Of a stretch of 64,000 nucleotides of DNA, positions 50,177-62,037 are shown in pieces. The notes under the pieces are model-generated. The model worked only from the letters and a program-made list of their open reading frames with translations. It was not told the origin of the DNA and did not search any database. Made by a program: the position numbers and the translations under genes. The stretch's first letter is position 1. Every line of letters begins with the position of its first letter. Source of the DNA: Loxodes magnus (Eukaryota > Ciliophora > Karyorelictea > Loxodida > Loxodidae); contig CAMPDV010000110.1 of the NCBI GenBank assembly GCA_946699065.1, positions 186,001-250,000 on the forward strand, in the 5' to 3' direction.

Positions 50177-52797
50177 ATGCTGAAGAATACTTAAGAAGAT
50201 TACTACCAAGATTTACAATTTAGTGCCCAGCAAGATTATAGTCAAAATTAGAACTCTGATAATAACCTTGAAATGTAGGACTCTAACTAGCTAAATGATG
50301 AATCTCCCCAGACTTATTTAAATATTTAAACCTCTTCAGGATAAGTGGAGCAACTATCGTCTAAGAATAAAATAGGGACTTCTAAAAGTATAGATATGAA
50401 GAAGAATATTTATAAGAACTAAAAATTACCTTAAGCTAAAAATTCCTACTAAAAGCCTTATAATATGTAAAGAACATTCTCTCCTAATTCTATTCGAAGC
50501 TAGCAGAAAAGCTAAGATAATTTATTGCGTTGTAGATCTAAGTCTCCAATAGCTGACAGGTTATTTGAATACAAAAGGGAGATAGAAATGAAAAAGTCTT
50601 TAAAAAAGCAATAAGTTGAGCAGGAGAGACTTAAAGAGTGTACTTTTTCACCCTAAACTAAGGGTAAAAAGCAGAACTGTCCATCTACATCAGAGGCAAT
50701 AAAGAATTTCCTGGATAGGCAGCAGCAGCATAAGGAGAAAAAATAAGAGAAGTTTTAAAATTAAATTGAATCTCCTAAAGAAGAATAGAAATAAATAATG
50801 CTATGCAGCAAGGGTTCCTAAAAGATTCTTGCAGATAAGTAGCAATTCTAAACTCCAGTTTACCAACGTTTATACTCTATAAAAAACTAAACCAGTAAAG
50901 CTGAAGAAACAGAACAGATTAATCAAGATGAATTTTTCACACCAAGGATTACTTAAAAGGCTTAGATGATTAAGAGATAAAAATCTATTGATACGATTTT
51001 ATATGAAGATGCTAAGAGAAGAAGAGAGCATTCGCCTGAGGAGCAAATAGTTAATTAGTTTACAATCAGTGAGGCTTCTAATCGTCTATTGAGATGTAAA
51101 ATAGAATAAGAAATAAACACTCTATATGATAAATACATCCCTTATAGCAATAACGGAAAGGTTAATTATTTTGGACTCAAACGGATTATGATTGAAATGT
51201 ATTTCATTGAGGACCATAAGAACGCTCCTAAATTTTAAAAAGATGAAAACATGCTCAAAGTTATGTGAGATGAGATAGGAGAGGAGTTTGATGGAATTAA
51301 TATAAATAATCTTAAATGCTTTATCTTAGGTATTTTAGGACATCAAAAATACCCAAACGACAAGTAATCACCTTAAGAAGAAACTTAGACAGAATGGTTA
51401 AGTGTTGCTTCTATAAACTCCTCAAGAAATTTCAACTTTGACTAAGCAAGAATTAAGAAATATGGAGTAATAAAAGATGATCAGTATATAATTCATAAAA
51501 AGGGATTGACTAGATTGTAATAGGACTTTAAAGAAATGGTTATAACTAGAAATGAGTATACCAAAAAATCAAATAAAAACCCAACTTTCAAATCAAAATA
51601 AGTTGAGTAAACAACATTCAGACCTTAAATAATTGGAAAAAAGAATGAGAAAGTAAATAAGACAGCAATAACAACTTCTGAAGCTTTATAGCATGTATAG
51701 TAGTTGTATAATGCTGACAAGAAAAAGGAATAAAATATTAAAAAGTGGAAAGATTTACTTGAAAATAAGTTCTAAGAGCAATACACCTTTAAGCCTAATA
51801 CAGGAAAAACGGGAAGTCTTGCTTAAAGCTATGCAATAGACACTTCTAATATGAGTAAAGTTTCCACTAGAGTTTTCGATCTTTACGAGTTAGCTCAGGA
51901 AAAGAATCAGTAAAGAATGGAAAAACATCTGTAAGCTAAAGAATAGATTGACCCTGTATGCACTTTTAAGCCAGATATAAAGAAAAGTAATAAAACATTT
52001 TCCTAAAATTATAAGAAGCCTCAATAGTATAGTAGCAAAGGAGCATAAGAGTAAATAGAAAGAATGAGACTCGCAAGAGAAAAAAAAGAATTGATGAACT
52101 AAATGAAAGAAAGAGGCTTTCCTTTTATGGGAAACAAAACTTGAGCGTAAATTCAATAAGCAGGATTTTAGAGTAAAGTTATCCAAGAAGATCAAAAAGA
52201 AAATTTAAATTAAAACCAGTTGGTAAAATAGTCTTAAGGGTAAAGAAAAAACGGAGAAAGCCAATATGCTTAAAAAGGAAACGAAAAAAAAGATTAAAAT
52301 AAAAGAGATGTCAAAAAGAAACCCTAGGATTCAAACAGCAACAGTTAGGAAATAATCGAAACTTCTGAAGAAGAGGAAGAAGAAGAGGAAGAGGAAGAGG
52401 AAGAGGAAGAAGAAGAAGAAGAAAATTATGAAAAAAATAGTAAAAAGGTAAAAAAAGAAAAAGTGGAGGAGGAGGAAGATGAAGATGAGGATGAAGAAGA
52501 GGAAGAGGAAGAAGAGGAAGAAGAAGAAGAGGAAGAAGAAGAAGAGGAAGAAGAAGAGGAAGAAGAAGAAGATGAGGAAGAGGAAGAGGAAGATGAAGGT
52601 AAGTTAAATAAAGTTAAAATTTAGATCTGCTTATGTACGTTGAAGTAAATTTAGGTCCGAATAGAAAAGAAAAAATCAAAATTTGCAAGAATGACGAGCC
52701 TGAAAAATTAGCAAAGAATTTCATATTAAAACACAAATTGGATTCAAAGCTGATGCCGAAGCTTGTAAAATTACTAATAGCTAAAATGAGCGAATGA
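50177..52797 (+). CDS. Large charged protein with Glu tract and conserved C-terminal module, 864 aa
   Basis: Unrecognised, probably cytoskeletal or ciliary. It contains recurring short pairs typical of some ciliary proteins, a F-x-P motif near a helix such as CTFSPQTKGKK, FTPRITQKAQ followed by LYEDAKRRREHS, and DLYELAQEKN followed by CTFKPDIKKS. A central helical region includes NYFGLKRIMIEMYFIE and GHQKYPNDKQ. Residues about 723-807 are an almost pure Glu/Asp tract. A 26-nt intron, 52599..52624, then leads to a folded C-terminal end LYVEVNLGPNRKEKIKI...NDEPEKLAKNFILKH...LDSKLMPKLVKLL, a small ubiquitin-like-looking module I have seen described only loosely in alveolates. Frame exact with the intron removed. 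Confidence 0.85.
52346..52598 (+). repeat. GAA/GAG purine-only low-complexity tract
   Basis: About 250 bp of nearly uninterrupted GAA, GAG, GAT codons encoding poly-Glu/Asp in the preceding gene, broken once by NYEKNSKKVKKEKVE. Purine-only microsatellite-like DNA, likely length-variable. Confidence 0.95.
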
Positions 52798-52837
52798 CTA
52801 TATTTTTAAATATTACATTTTTATTTTATAAATAAAA

Positions 52838-53155
52838 ATGAAAGAGAAGAGACATTGGGCTAGAGCTGTATTCACAGGTTTCCGTAGAGCCAAACATACA
52901 TAAAATTGCAATTAAGCATTACTTAAAATAGAAGGAGTAAATTCAAAGGAAGATACTTCTTATTATATTGGAAAAAGAGTGGTATATGTATATAAAGCTT
53001 CTAAAACAAAAACCCAACCTAAAGTAAGAGCTATCTGGGGTGATATAATGAGCTCTCATGGTTCTAGTGGTGCAGTAAAAGCAAAATTTTCTCCAAATTT
53101 GCCAGCAAAAGCAATGGGTTAGCAAGTAAGGGTAATGCTTTTCTCAAATGAATGA
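52838..53155 (+). CDS. RPL35A: Ribosomal protein eL33 (RPL35A), 105 aa
   Basis: Large-subunit cytosolic ribosomal protein. AVFTGFRRAKHTQN, ALLKIEGVNSKEDTSYYIGKRVVYVYKA, VRAIWGDIMSSHGSSGAVKAKF and NLPAKAMGQQVRVMLF match eL33 along its whole length, and the protein is normal in size. Intronless, start context ATAAAAATG. It begins only 40 bp after the stop of the previous gene on the same strand, so its promoter must be extremely compact or lie inside the upstream gene. Confidence 0.97.
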
Positions 53156-54700
53156 AGATTTTAAACTTTTAAATTAAATTTTAATCTAAAATCCAATCTT
53201 TGCTTACTACATCAAACTAAGTTCTTAACATCTTTTGTTACTCTAAGAATTATTTTATAGAAATGAAAGTTATTTTAATTCAAGAAATAGATTATAAATA
53301 ATTGATGCTAGGAATCCATTTTTAAGTTTAACGATAATTAATAAAATCTCCTTTATAAATCTTTTCTACATCTATAGTCTATACTAGCTATGCTATTTGA
53401 ACATTGCTGGATTAGAAGAAATTTGGATTCAATTTTTCTAATCATGTTCCAAGAACAAATTTCCAAGTTTGAGTATGTGGTAAATTATATTATAAAAAAT
53501 GATGATGTTTGCTTATAAATGAGAGTTAAAATTTGAAATATGAAGATTATAATAATTTAATTAGAAAACATTGAAAGATAAATATCCTATCTTTTTAAGT
53601 CATTTCTATTATTGAGATTTGTATATGCAACAACTTATATTTAGGCTGAAGTAGCTTTATTGTGAATTTATTTACATTTCTCTTGAAATAAAACTATTTA
53701 AATTTGTATAGAGAAAAAAGATAATCTTAGGTTATTTTTATGAATCAGATAGATAGATTCAATATCAAATGAATGGTTACTGATCAGCAAAAATTAATAT
53801 TATCTAAAATAGTAATGCTTTATAATTTTTATAAATAAGTAGGAAAGTTTATAATGTCTTCAAACTATATCCACACTTAAGCATATACTCATAAAATTTC
53901 TTTATTCATCTTAATAATAAATAATAAAAGTAAGGTAAGTCCAATAATATGCTTAGTAGCTAATAAATCTGTATTTATTTATTAATCTTCTGAATGAAGT
54001 ATGAGATTTTGTATGACAAGAGAGTAGTATAGCTTAAATTTAAAAGAGCTTAACTAGTCATCTCTTTTTCTTTCGATCCTACAATTATTTATATAACTTA
54101 CATAAATGTCACTACTGATTAGCCAGAAGATTTCTGAGTGTTATTTGAGTGATGAACAATAATCTTAGCCTTAAGCAATCATTTGATTTTTTAAATGGCT
54201 TAAAGCTATATAAAAACTAAGCAGTTCAGTAATAAAGTAGTCTTTGAATCTTTATAAAGCTTATATTATTAAATCCAAATTACTTTAAATCAAACACCAG
54301 TCTAAAGATGTGAATGTAATAGTAAAAAGGATAATATTATATATATTTAATTATAATTAACTAGTATAGGACTAATATACTAACTAAATCTCTAATATTG
54401 GATATGATGCTAGTGTGATAGTATTAATGTCTTAGTTTCTTGTTTAGTATCATAATGCTTTTAGTCTAAATTTATTCAACCTATTACGTAGTACAAATCA
54501 GCTATATTTCATTAGAGTTATTCTCGCTGATATTTCAAAGTCAAATACTAAAATTATAGGATTTAACCTGTTTTTATTTGTAAAAATCAAAGTAAAATAT
54601 CTCAATATTTATAATACCAAAAGTCTTTTAAATGACTCTTTATCTTTATAGGCTGAAATTTTTATAGTATTAGCTCTTTAAATAATAAGATACTAATAAA
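53156..54700. other. 1.5-kb intergenic region
   Basis: AT-rich. A frame from 54106 (MSLLISQKISECYLSDEQQSQ) is coding-like for about 35 codons, then spacer-like; it would overlap the next gene's start by 77 bp, so I do not call it. Confidence 0.4.
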
Positions 54701-55798
54701 ATGGGAAATTTAATACCAAAAAAGCTATAAAGCCTTATAAACAAATAAAATACAAGCTAGCTAATAAAAAAAGTTGAATTTGCGAAACTATAATACTAGA
54801 GTAAGGAAAGGCACTATATAAGACTACTGTATTTAAGGAAGTTGATACTATAAAATAGGTAAAATAAAAGGAATTTAAATAAAGCAGCTTAATTGCTTTG
54901 TAAAATTCCTTTATTGCTTAGTAAGTATGAAATATATCCTAACTTGACTATGCAATCACTTTTTATATGCAATAATGATTTTTAGAGACATTAAATAACA
55001 CTTTTTGATATTGCTTATAGATAAATCTATTAGGCTTTTTTAAAATTGAGAAGAAACTGTAGGATTATGTGTTTCAAAAGATGATTGATAGTGGTAGGTG
55101 GAGAGTTCAATTTTGTTTACAGTCATGAAAGATACTAAACAAGCAATTTTGCTAACGTTTATTTGCTTTCCAAAATTTAGAATAAATAGTATGAGTGTAT
55201 ACTTAACCTAATCCATTCCAGACATTCATGTGCTTTAGTTATTTATTAAAATCAACTATATGCTATTGGAGGAGCGGTTGGAAGTAGTTTGATTAAAAGT
55301 GTTGAGGCTCTGAATCTTGAATTTCTTTGAAAGGATTAGAAATAAGATGTTTCTTTCAAGCAACTAAGTAACTTAGTAGAAAATAGAAGTAATCACTCAG
55401 CAGTTGGTTTTTAGAATAAAATATATGCAATAGGAGGAAATTTTAGCGTTCCTATTGAGGTCTATGATATCTTTATAGACACATGAAACCAAATTTCTTT
55501 AGATAAATAATGCTATCCTATTGAAAATGCAGCAGTCGTTATAAATCCCTTACTTATAATAGGAGGTATTTAAGAAAACAACCAATATAACAAATTCATA
55601 TGATAGTGAAAGTTGCCATTTATATGGCAGTCATTGTAGCTAAAAGAGGAATTTGAGACAATTGATGCAGCCTAAATAAATAGAAAGTTCTTATACTGCT
55701 TCAACAACATAAATAAAAAGATAGCAATGGTATGTATCTATACAGGATACTTTAGGTATATCAACTAACTTAAACACTTTTATGCTTTTACTAATTGA
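54701..55798 (+). CDS. Kelch-repeat protein with N-myristoylation-like start, 365 aa
   Basis: Starts MGNLIPKKLQSLINKQNTS, a Gly2 N-terminus with a basic follow-up consistent with a myristoylated membrane anchor. Residues 1-120 are helical and basic. From about 125 four kelch blades can be seen by their hydrophobic-G-G strands: WLIVVGGEFNFVYSHERY, HSCALVIYQNQLYAIGGAV, HSAVGFQNKIYAIGGNF and VVINPLLIIGGIQ. The propeller is short of the usual six blades or its last blades have diverged. Trp written as TGA occurs in KRWLI, FLWKD, DTWNQ and WQWKL. The frame is exact over 366 codons. Probably a protein-interaction adaptor. Confidence 0.85.
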
Positions 55799-56666
55799 TG
55801 TTCTATAATATCTTATATCTTAATATTTTAACTTACTTTATTATAAAAATTCATAAAATACCAGTTAATTACTAAATTGGCTTCCAAGAAAAGGCAATCT
55901 ACTTAATAGCAACTTAAAAAGCTAAGCTGGATTCCTTTTAATTAGCTTAATCAACTATTTAGCACTCAAAAATACAAATTAGTAATTAATACCTTTACTA
56001 TATTAGTTAGCTTCAACTTGGATACCAGAATGCACAATCTTCTAACTTACTCAATAATAATTAGAGAAATAATAGATAGACAAAAAATACTCTTTTATAC
56101 CCAAATTTTAAAATTAGCCATGGAGTATATAAATATATATAAAGACAAGCATATAAAATATCAAGAAGGCATTTAAAAAATGAGTATTAACTATTTTAGA
56201 CATTCCCTTTAGATCAAATAAGAGAGATTTAATTTATTGCTAATTTAAACTTACTAACTAATTTAAATCTAAGCATATGTTTAAGCTATAATTTACATAG
56301 AGTAAGAGTATTTAAAGTATTATTTATTAATCAAGTAATTTCAAATTCCACTCTCTAATTATCACTATATTATCATACTCATTACTTTTAATACCTTCTT
56401 ACTTGATAATAGATTAATGAACCATTTTATTAATTAAGTATTAAATTAGAAAAGCAAATTTGAAGTGAAAGGATAGAGTTAATAAGTACTGTTTAAAGCA
56501 AGAGAAAGATAGAAATTATATAAAGCTGCTAAATAGGATAAGTTGAAGCCAGTTAGGTAAAATAAATAAGTATTAGATAAACTGATAGGGTAGTTTAAAT
56601 AAGGTAATTCTTTAATAGGGCTATGATGAGTTAGTTTATTAATATAAATAATTATCATTAATAAAA
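55799..56666. other. Intergenic with one possible ORF
   Basis: At 56120..56626 a frame of 168 codons without internal TGA begins MEYINIYKDKHIKYQ and ends with a basic, coding-like segment (FKARERQKLYKAAKQDK...LIGQFKQG). The middle is AT-rich. Real small gene or chance; no homologue recognised. Confidence 0.35.
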
Positions 56667-57344
56667 ATGATAAAACTGGTATAGCTCGCTAGAAGTTCTG
56701 ATGGTAAGTTATTAGCCGAACTATACGAAGAATTTGACTAGCAAATCCTGAACATAAAATAGCTAACAAAGTAAATAATAAAAGCTCAAAATGCCTAATC
56801 ATCTAATAAATTAATAGTAGTCACTAATAATGGACATCATATTAATATTTTACAATATGAAGGTGTTTCCTTTATAGCCTGTAGTGATGCAATTTATCCT
56901 AAATAACTAGCTTTTAGTTTTTTGTAAGAACTTAAAGAAGGCTTCTAGGAAGAGCTGAAAAAGCAGTTTGGTAGTGGCAATGTGGATTACAGAAGCAAAA
57001 TAGAAGTAATTGATAAACCTTATTATTTCCTTAGATTTGATAGATTTATCAAGAAGAAAAAAACTGAGTATTAGGATGTTAGAAGTAAAGATAATAGCGC
57101 TCGAATGAAAGAGGAGTTGAACGATATTTAGAATATCTAAACATAAAATATTGATAACTATATTAAAGCACCTACAATAGGAGAGTAGTAAGGAAAGACT
57201 GGAGGTAAACAACAGAATGTTGCTAAAAAGTAGTAAAGGCAACCTGTGAAGTTTCACAAAGCCTTTTACACTTTTACTACTGTTATGATAGTTATTGCTT
57301 TTTGTGGCCTTTTGTTTGTTTGGAAAATGGGCCTATTTGGTTGA
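56667..57344 (+). CDS. SEC22: Sec22-like longin/TM protein with degenerate SNARE motif, 225 aa
   Basis: ER-Golgi trafficking protein of the Sec22 family. Longin domain: MIKLVQLARSSDGKLLAEL, a FDQQI...KQLTKQIIKAQN helix, SFIACSDAIYPKQLAFSFLQEL and PYYFLRFDRFIKKKKTEYQD, closely following Sec22. The start of the R-SNARE helix remains (ARMKEELNDIQNIQTQNIDNYIK), but the second half with the zero-layer Arg and the repeating hydrophobic layers is replaced by a Gln/Gly/Lys linker, before a single C-terminal TM (TFTTVMIVIAFCGLLFVW). Similar to the SNARE-less Sec22a/c type of animals. It may lack fusion activity (inference). Intronless. Confidence 0.88.
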
Positions 57345-58471
57345 CTTAAACTTTTTTTTAACTAATTTTTATTAATCTATGAAACATATCTATTATACTA
57401 CTCATCTTCAATTTCTATCTAATATAGCCAAACTAAAAAATAATTAGTCCCTCATTATACTTAAATTTATTCTTAATTATTAAAATACAAATAAAATGCT
57501 TATTATTTCATGAATTATAGAAAGCACTTCATGAACTTAATTAGTATTTTATATTAATTTCCTTTATTTAGATTAAAATAGACTAATTATAATCAATAAG
57601 AACCTCTTAAAATTATTATATTCAATCTATCTCTTATTTAAGAGTTACTTCCATTATATTAATAAGTATTAATTTATGCATCCCTTTGCTTTTATAGTTT
57701 GATATTACTTAAAGTAACTGAGTTTAGAATGTATGACTAAAGCTTTTCTTTTATGAAATTATAGTATATTTCTAAATAAATAATTAGCTAGATACATTTA
57801 TTTACCATCTTAAGTAGTATTATGCTTATTAGACTTTTTAATTTAAATTTACTAAAATTAATTTCTACTTTGTTATATAAGTTTTAGTTCGTTTCAATAA
57901 AGGAAATACCTTGATTGCTTTACGTAATCAATACTTTAACCATTTAGTTTTATATCAAAGATATTTACTTCAATCCTAAGTGATTTAGTTACACTTAGCT
58001 TTTCCTAGAGATTTATAATATTTTAGCATAAAACTCCTCAATATTCTGATGCTAACTATTCTCTCTTTACATCTAACTTAGATAAGTATTAATTTTAATT
58101 TCCAGCTTTAACAATACTCTTTAAGTTTTATTATAAGGATGTAAATTATTAACTGAAAGCAGCAGAATTAAAATTAAATATTAGAAGCTTATTCCTATCT
58201 CTATTTATAAATTTACTTTTTTATTGCTAAATATTTAACCTGCTGCTTTTATTAGAATCCAAATTAAGAATTATTAGAAGTATATTACATTAACTAGTCT
58301 ATAGTGTAAATAGTTAGAACTAGTATGTACTAATAAACTTATTCACTTACTTTTAAAACCTAAATATTTGATACGATCTGTGTTAAAATTAGTTTCAAGA
58401 GTGTAATTATACTATTATAATTAAGATGCTTTAAAATTAATGTGCTTTTCCAATAGAAATTGTTATCATGG
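57345..58471. other. Intergenic, nothing recognised
   Basis: AT-rich 1.1-kb spacer downstream of both flanking genes (convergent). No supported frame. Confidence 0.45.
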
Positions 58472-59500
58472 TCATCTAGTTGTTTCGAAAATAAACTGGG
58501 GAGATAATACCTACATATTCTTTAGATAATCTGCTCCGTTTTTTCTTTATTTAACTGAATTGGCAATTCTATTTGAATATCTTTGCTACTGTGAAAAAGT
58601 TCGAATATCATCAATGTCTGCTTCTTCCATCTTAATGTGTTGCTTAATTAGACTTCGTCCCATTCTCTATACATTATTATGTTAATCTGTAACTAATATT
58701 TTCCTCTTAGGCTTAATGGTTAGCTCATTAGTTAGTTTTTTGAAAAAATCGACAGTGTCTATTTATTTTTACTTCTCGATCTCTTCATTAAAATTCTTAG
58801 TCATAAAGTAAGTTTTTCATTTTTCTAGCTTATAAGAGGCTGAGTTATAATTTCCAGCTTACTCTCTAATTTTCCTATATATATAGTACTTCAATTTATC
58901 ATTTTTGGCTTATCTTAATTAGAACTAGGACTAACTCCTTAGTATATTCCACTTGTTTTAAAAGACATGATTTTTAGTGCTTTTTTTGTAGGTTTGGTCA
59001 TAGATATTTATAGCTTTTTCATTAAGTTTCTTTAGTTCATCTTTATACTAACGATTTATAAACGCTTTCTATAGCTCTGTCAGTTTCTATCTGCTAGACA
59101 TATCCTTTTATACATAAGATTCTATTTACCCTACCTAACGAATTGTATTAAGCTCTCTTAAGCTTGAAGGGTAAGTAGGAGGAATAAGACTTTATCTGAT
59201 TTTGGATAGATTGAGCGAAGGAAGTTTAGATTGGGTTTAAGTAGTAACAGTCTTTTCAAAAGTGAAAGTATTGAACTAATTAGTAATTGACTCTGATTAG
59301 TCCTCTAAATTTGAGATAATCGAATCTCCAAAGGATATTTCTTAATCCTAAGTGGCAGATTTTTGCAACTTATTGACTAACTTGCTAGTTAAAGTTAAAC
59401 TAGGAGATCCATAATTCAAGTACCTGGAAGACTTAGGAAACCTAGCATCTAGAGTATAAAGAGTCTACTTAGACAAGGGTAGTAAGAGATCTATGTTCAT
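58472..59500 (-). CDS. Basic protein of unknown function, 342 aa
   Basis: Starts MNIDLLLPLSKQTLYTLDAR. The first 130 residues are Ser/Thr/Pro-rich and disordered (SSRYLNYGSPSLTLTS, LIPPTYPSSLRELN). From about 130 it becomes a Lys/Gln/Asn-rich helical protein (RQKLTELQKAFINRQ, YKDELKKLNEKAINIY) with a conserved-looking QHNNVQRMGRSLIKQHIKM block, ending VLSPQFIFETTR before TGA. A possible 19-nt intron, GTAGG...CCCCAG, just before the end would change only the last residues. No family recognised. Its ATG is 21 bp from the ATG of the divergent neighbour. Confidence 0.7.
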
Positions 59501-59521
59501 ATTTGATAAATTAAGAATAAA
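59501..59521. promoter_or_regulatory. 21-bp divergent intergenic region between two start codons
   Basis: AT-only-like spacer between the ATG of the minus-strand gene and that of the plus-strand coiled-coil gene. As at 40752, both promoters must overlap coding DNA or be minimal. Role inferred from position only. Confidence 0.55.
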
Positions 59522-61054
59522 ATGTTTTAATAGTAGAAAGGAGAAGATTTATTAACTGCTAGGAGAATTACTAAATTCAAATTTCTTCAGTAGGACTCTG
59601 AGTAAATTAAGGAGTATATTAAAGTACTTGAAACTTTCTTACAGATGAATAAGCAAATCTTATCTGAAATCATCCAGCATAACAATATTAACAGAGGAAA
59701 CCAAATTTTATTAGAGGAGAATAAGCATATTAAGGAGATGATCTATAAAGCTACTATCTTAAAGGACGTTGCTGAAAGTAGAGTACTTATTTCGGAGTAG
59801 ATTGCTGAAGAGGCGTTAAGAAGAGAGTAAGAGTCTATTGTAAAATACCAAGAAATTGTAGAATAGCATGTCAAAAATCTGGAGGAGAAAGAAATAATAG
59901 CCTAAGAAGTGGAAAGCAAAATATAAGAATATGAAAAAGAGATTGAAAATGAAAAGAGGAAAAGAGCTGAAAGAGCTAACTAGTAAAACTAAAAAGTTGC
60001 AGAAGAGATTTAACTACTTGAGCAGGAAATAAACTATGCAATGCAAACGTTAGAAACCTTAGCTGCTGAATATTAAGAATGTAGGAATAACAAAGAGCAA
60101 ATTTCAGAAAAGTTTAGGGAATTATATAATGAACATATTTAACTTTAAGCTTTACTAAATCACTCAGGTAGAGCTTCTTAAAGAGCTCAAGAAGCAATAG
60201 AAAAGGAACTATAAGTTTAGAGTGATGAAGACTAAACTTATGATGAATTTTGGTATGGAAAGTTAGAATTTGAGCTACCTGAACAAGATTCATCTGAATC
60301 TTCTGAAAAGGAATCGTCAAATCTTGAAGATGTTGAGTTTAATGACAAGTACAAAATGCCTTTTGGAACTTAAGGAAGTAAAGCTATTCCTTCTTTAGAT
60401 CTTTCATTAGTAGAGAAATGAAGGTAGAAAGTAGCTTAAATGCGTAATTAACAGTAGCAATAGTAATAATAATAGTAAAACAAAGGTAAAAACTTGAGCT
60501 TAAATTTGAATGCTAATCCAAACTAAAAGATGGAAACTGAAGAAGTTTAGTCTATTAATGGTCAAATAATAGGTAATAAAGTGAATAATAAAACTTAAGC
60601 TGTTAATCCCAATGAAATAAGACTTTAAAAATAGGTTCAAAAATACAAAAAAAAGGTAAGAGATATAAAGCTAAGCATCAACTTAAAGGAATAAGAAGTT
60701 TCTTCCTTAAAGAGATTACTAAGTTATATGTAAGCATCAAATGAAACACTTTCTTCAGCTCTGCTAGGACCTAATCAATTACATAATTAACTTGTTTAGA
60801 ATATTCTACAAAATGAGGAAGAAGATGCATAATAGGATAATTTATAATAAGTTCAACCAGCAAATAACCATAAAATAATAATAACTTCAAGTGAAAGTTC
60901 CAATGAAGTGGATAAAGCAATTATATTATCAGAAGGAGATGTAAAAAATTGTGATATTGGAAGTCCAGTAGCAAGTGAAATTTCAATAGCTGTATAGGAT
61001 TAGAACGTAGAAGATAGTATTTATTAGGATATTTAGAAGCTACAATTCAAGTGA
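59522..61054 (+). CDS. Coiled-coil protein with stop-codon-encoded poly-Gln, 510 aa
   Basis: Unrecognised, probably cytoskeletal. Residues 20-235 are a strong coiled coil (KEYIKVLETFLQMNKQILSE, EYEKEIENEKRKRAER, EEIQLLEQEINYAMQTLE). Then comes an acidic/Ser segment (EQDSSESSEKESSNLED), a ten-residue poly-Gln at about residue 310, a second short coiled coil (QKQVQKYKKKVRDIKLS) and an acidic end. Intronless with an exact frame of 511 codons. Divergently arranged with the gene at 59500. Confidence 0.8.
60449..60478 (+). repeat. Poly-glutamine tract written mostly in TAA/TAG
   Basis: Ten consecutive Gln codons in the coiled-coil gene: TAA CAG TAG CAA then six more TAA/TAG, so eight of ten would be stops in the standard code. 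The mix of codons argues against recent slippage of a single triplet. Confidence 0.95.
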
Positions 61055-62037
61055 TTGTTGTATGAATTTCACTCTCATCTTAAATAATATAATTTTTCTT
61101 TTTACAATTTAAGCATTCTAACTTACTCGAAAGCTTACTATTTTCTAAAATACCTTAGATTAAACTAAGCATAGCTTAATTAATTTTTGCATTATTAATT
61201 TGTTAGTTTTAACGTAAATTTAATGCTTTCAGTATTTTTCTACAAAGTAATTTTTTATTAAATATCAGTAAAGCTCAAAGAAACATAATATCACCTTAAT
61301 CTTTTAAGCATTTTGCTTAGAATTAAGTCTTATTTGTAACTTTTCTCCCTTTTATCTAGATTTCTTCAGTTTCCTTTATTTAATTTCTATAGCTTTGCTT
61401 AGTATTAAATTAATTAGCACTTTAATAAGCCTTTGATACTTTTTTATTAGTTTAGCTTTTAATTTTAACGAATTTATGTTCCAATTTTAATTTTACGTTA
61501 TTAGATTCATTACTTTAACGATTAAATCTCCTAACATTTATCCATGATAATTAGCATTTTAATTTAATGCTTAGTATTATTACACTCTAAAGAACATATG
61601 TACTCTCAACTTCTCCTTACCTTTATCTCTTTAAGCTAGTCTTCTGACTATCTAAGCCTAATAAATAAATTTGTTTCAGTATTTAAAATTTGATTTGAAA
61701 TGAAAGTAGAAAGTTTGCTTTATAGTAGCTTAGATAGATTTGAAAGTGGAGGTAAATTCTAGAATAAATGAAGTATTAAATGTTTATGTTGTAATTTATT
61801 AATTAGATGCTTATAACTTTCTTTAATTAGTCAAGTATTAAATGGTTAACTATAGTCATTAATGCTTAGATGGGTTATAGATTATATTACTTCTAAAGGC
61901 ATTAAAGATGATGATGATTTAAGAATGGATATTAGTAAATAGGGTAAATAAAGTGCTGTAACTTAAATGCTTTAAAGCATAATTAAAGCATTTTTGTTGA
62001 TCTTTTCTAGGGAAACTTAAAATTAAACTAGAAAAAA
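61055..62037. other. Intergenic, nothing recognised
   Basis: AT-rich spacer upstream of the phosphatase gene; no supported frame. Confidence 0.45.

Noticed and set aside
54106-54777. Possible 223-codon gene beginning MSLLISQKISECYL
   Set aside because: After about 35 codons it reads like spacer, and it overlaps the kelch gene start.
54867-54912. Nested hairpin with arms AAAGGAATTT/AAATTCCTTT and AAAGCA/TGCTTT, considered as a small RNA or terminator
   Set aside because: It lies inside the coding frame of the kelch gene, which runs unbroken from 54701 under table 27, so the pairing is probably incidental.
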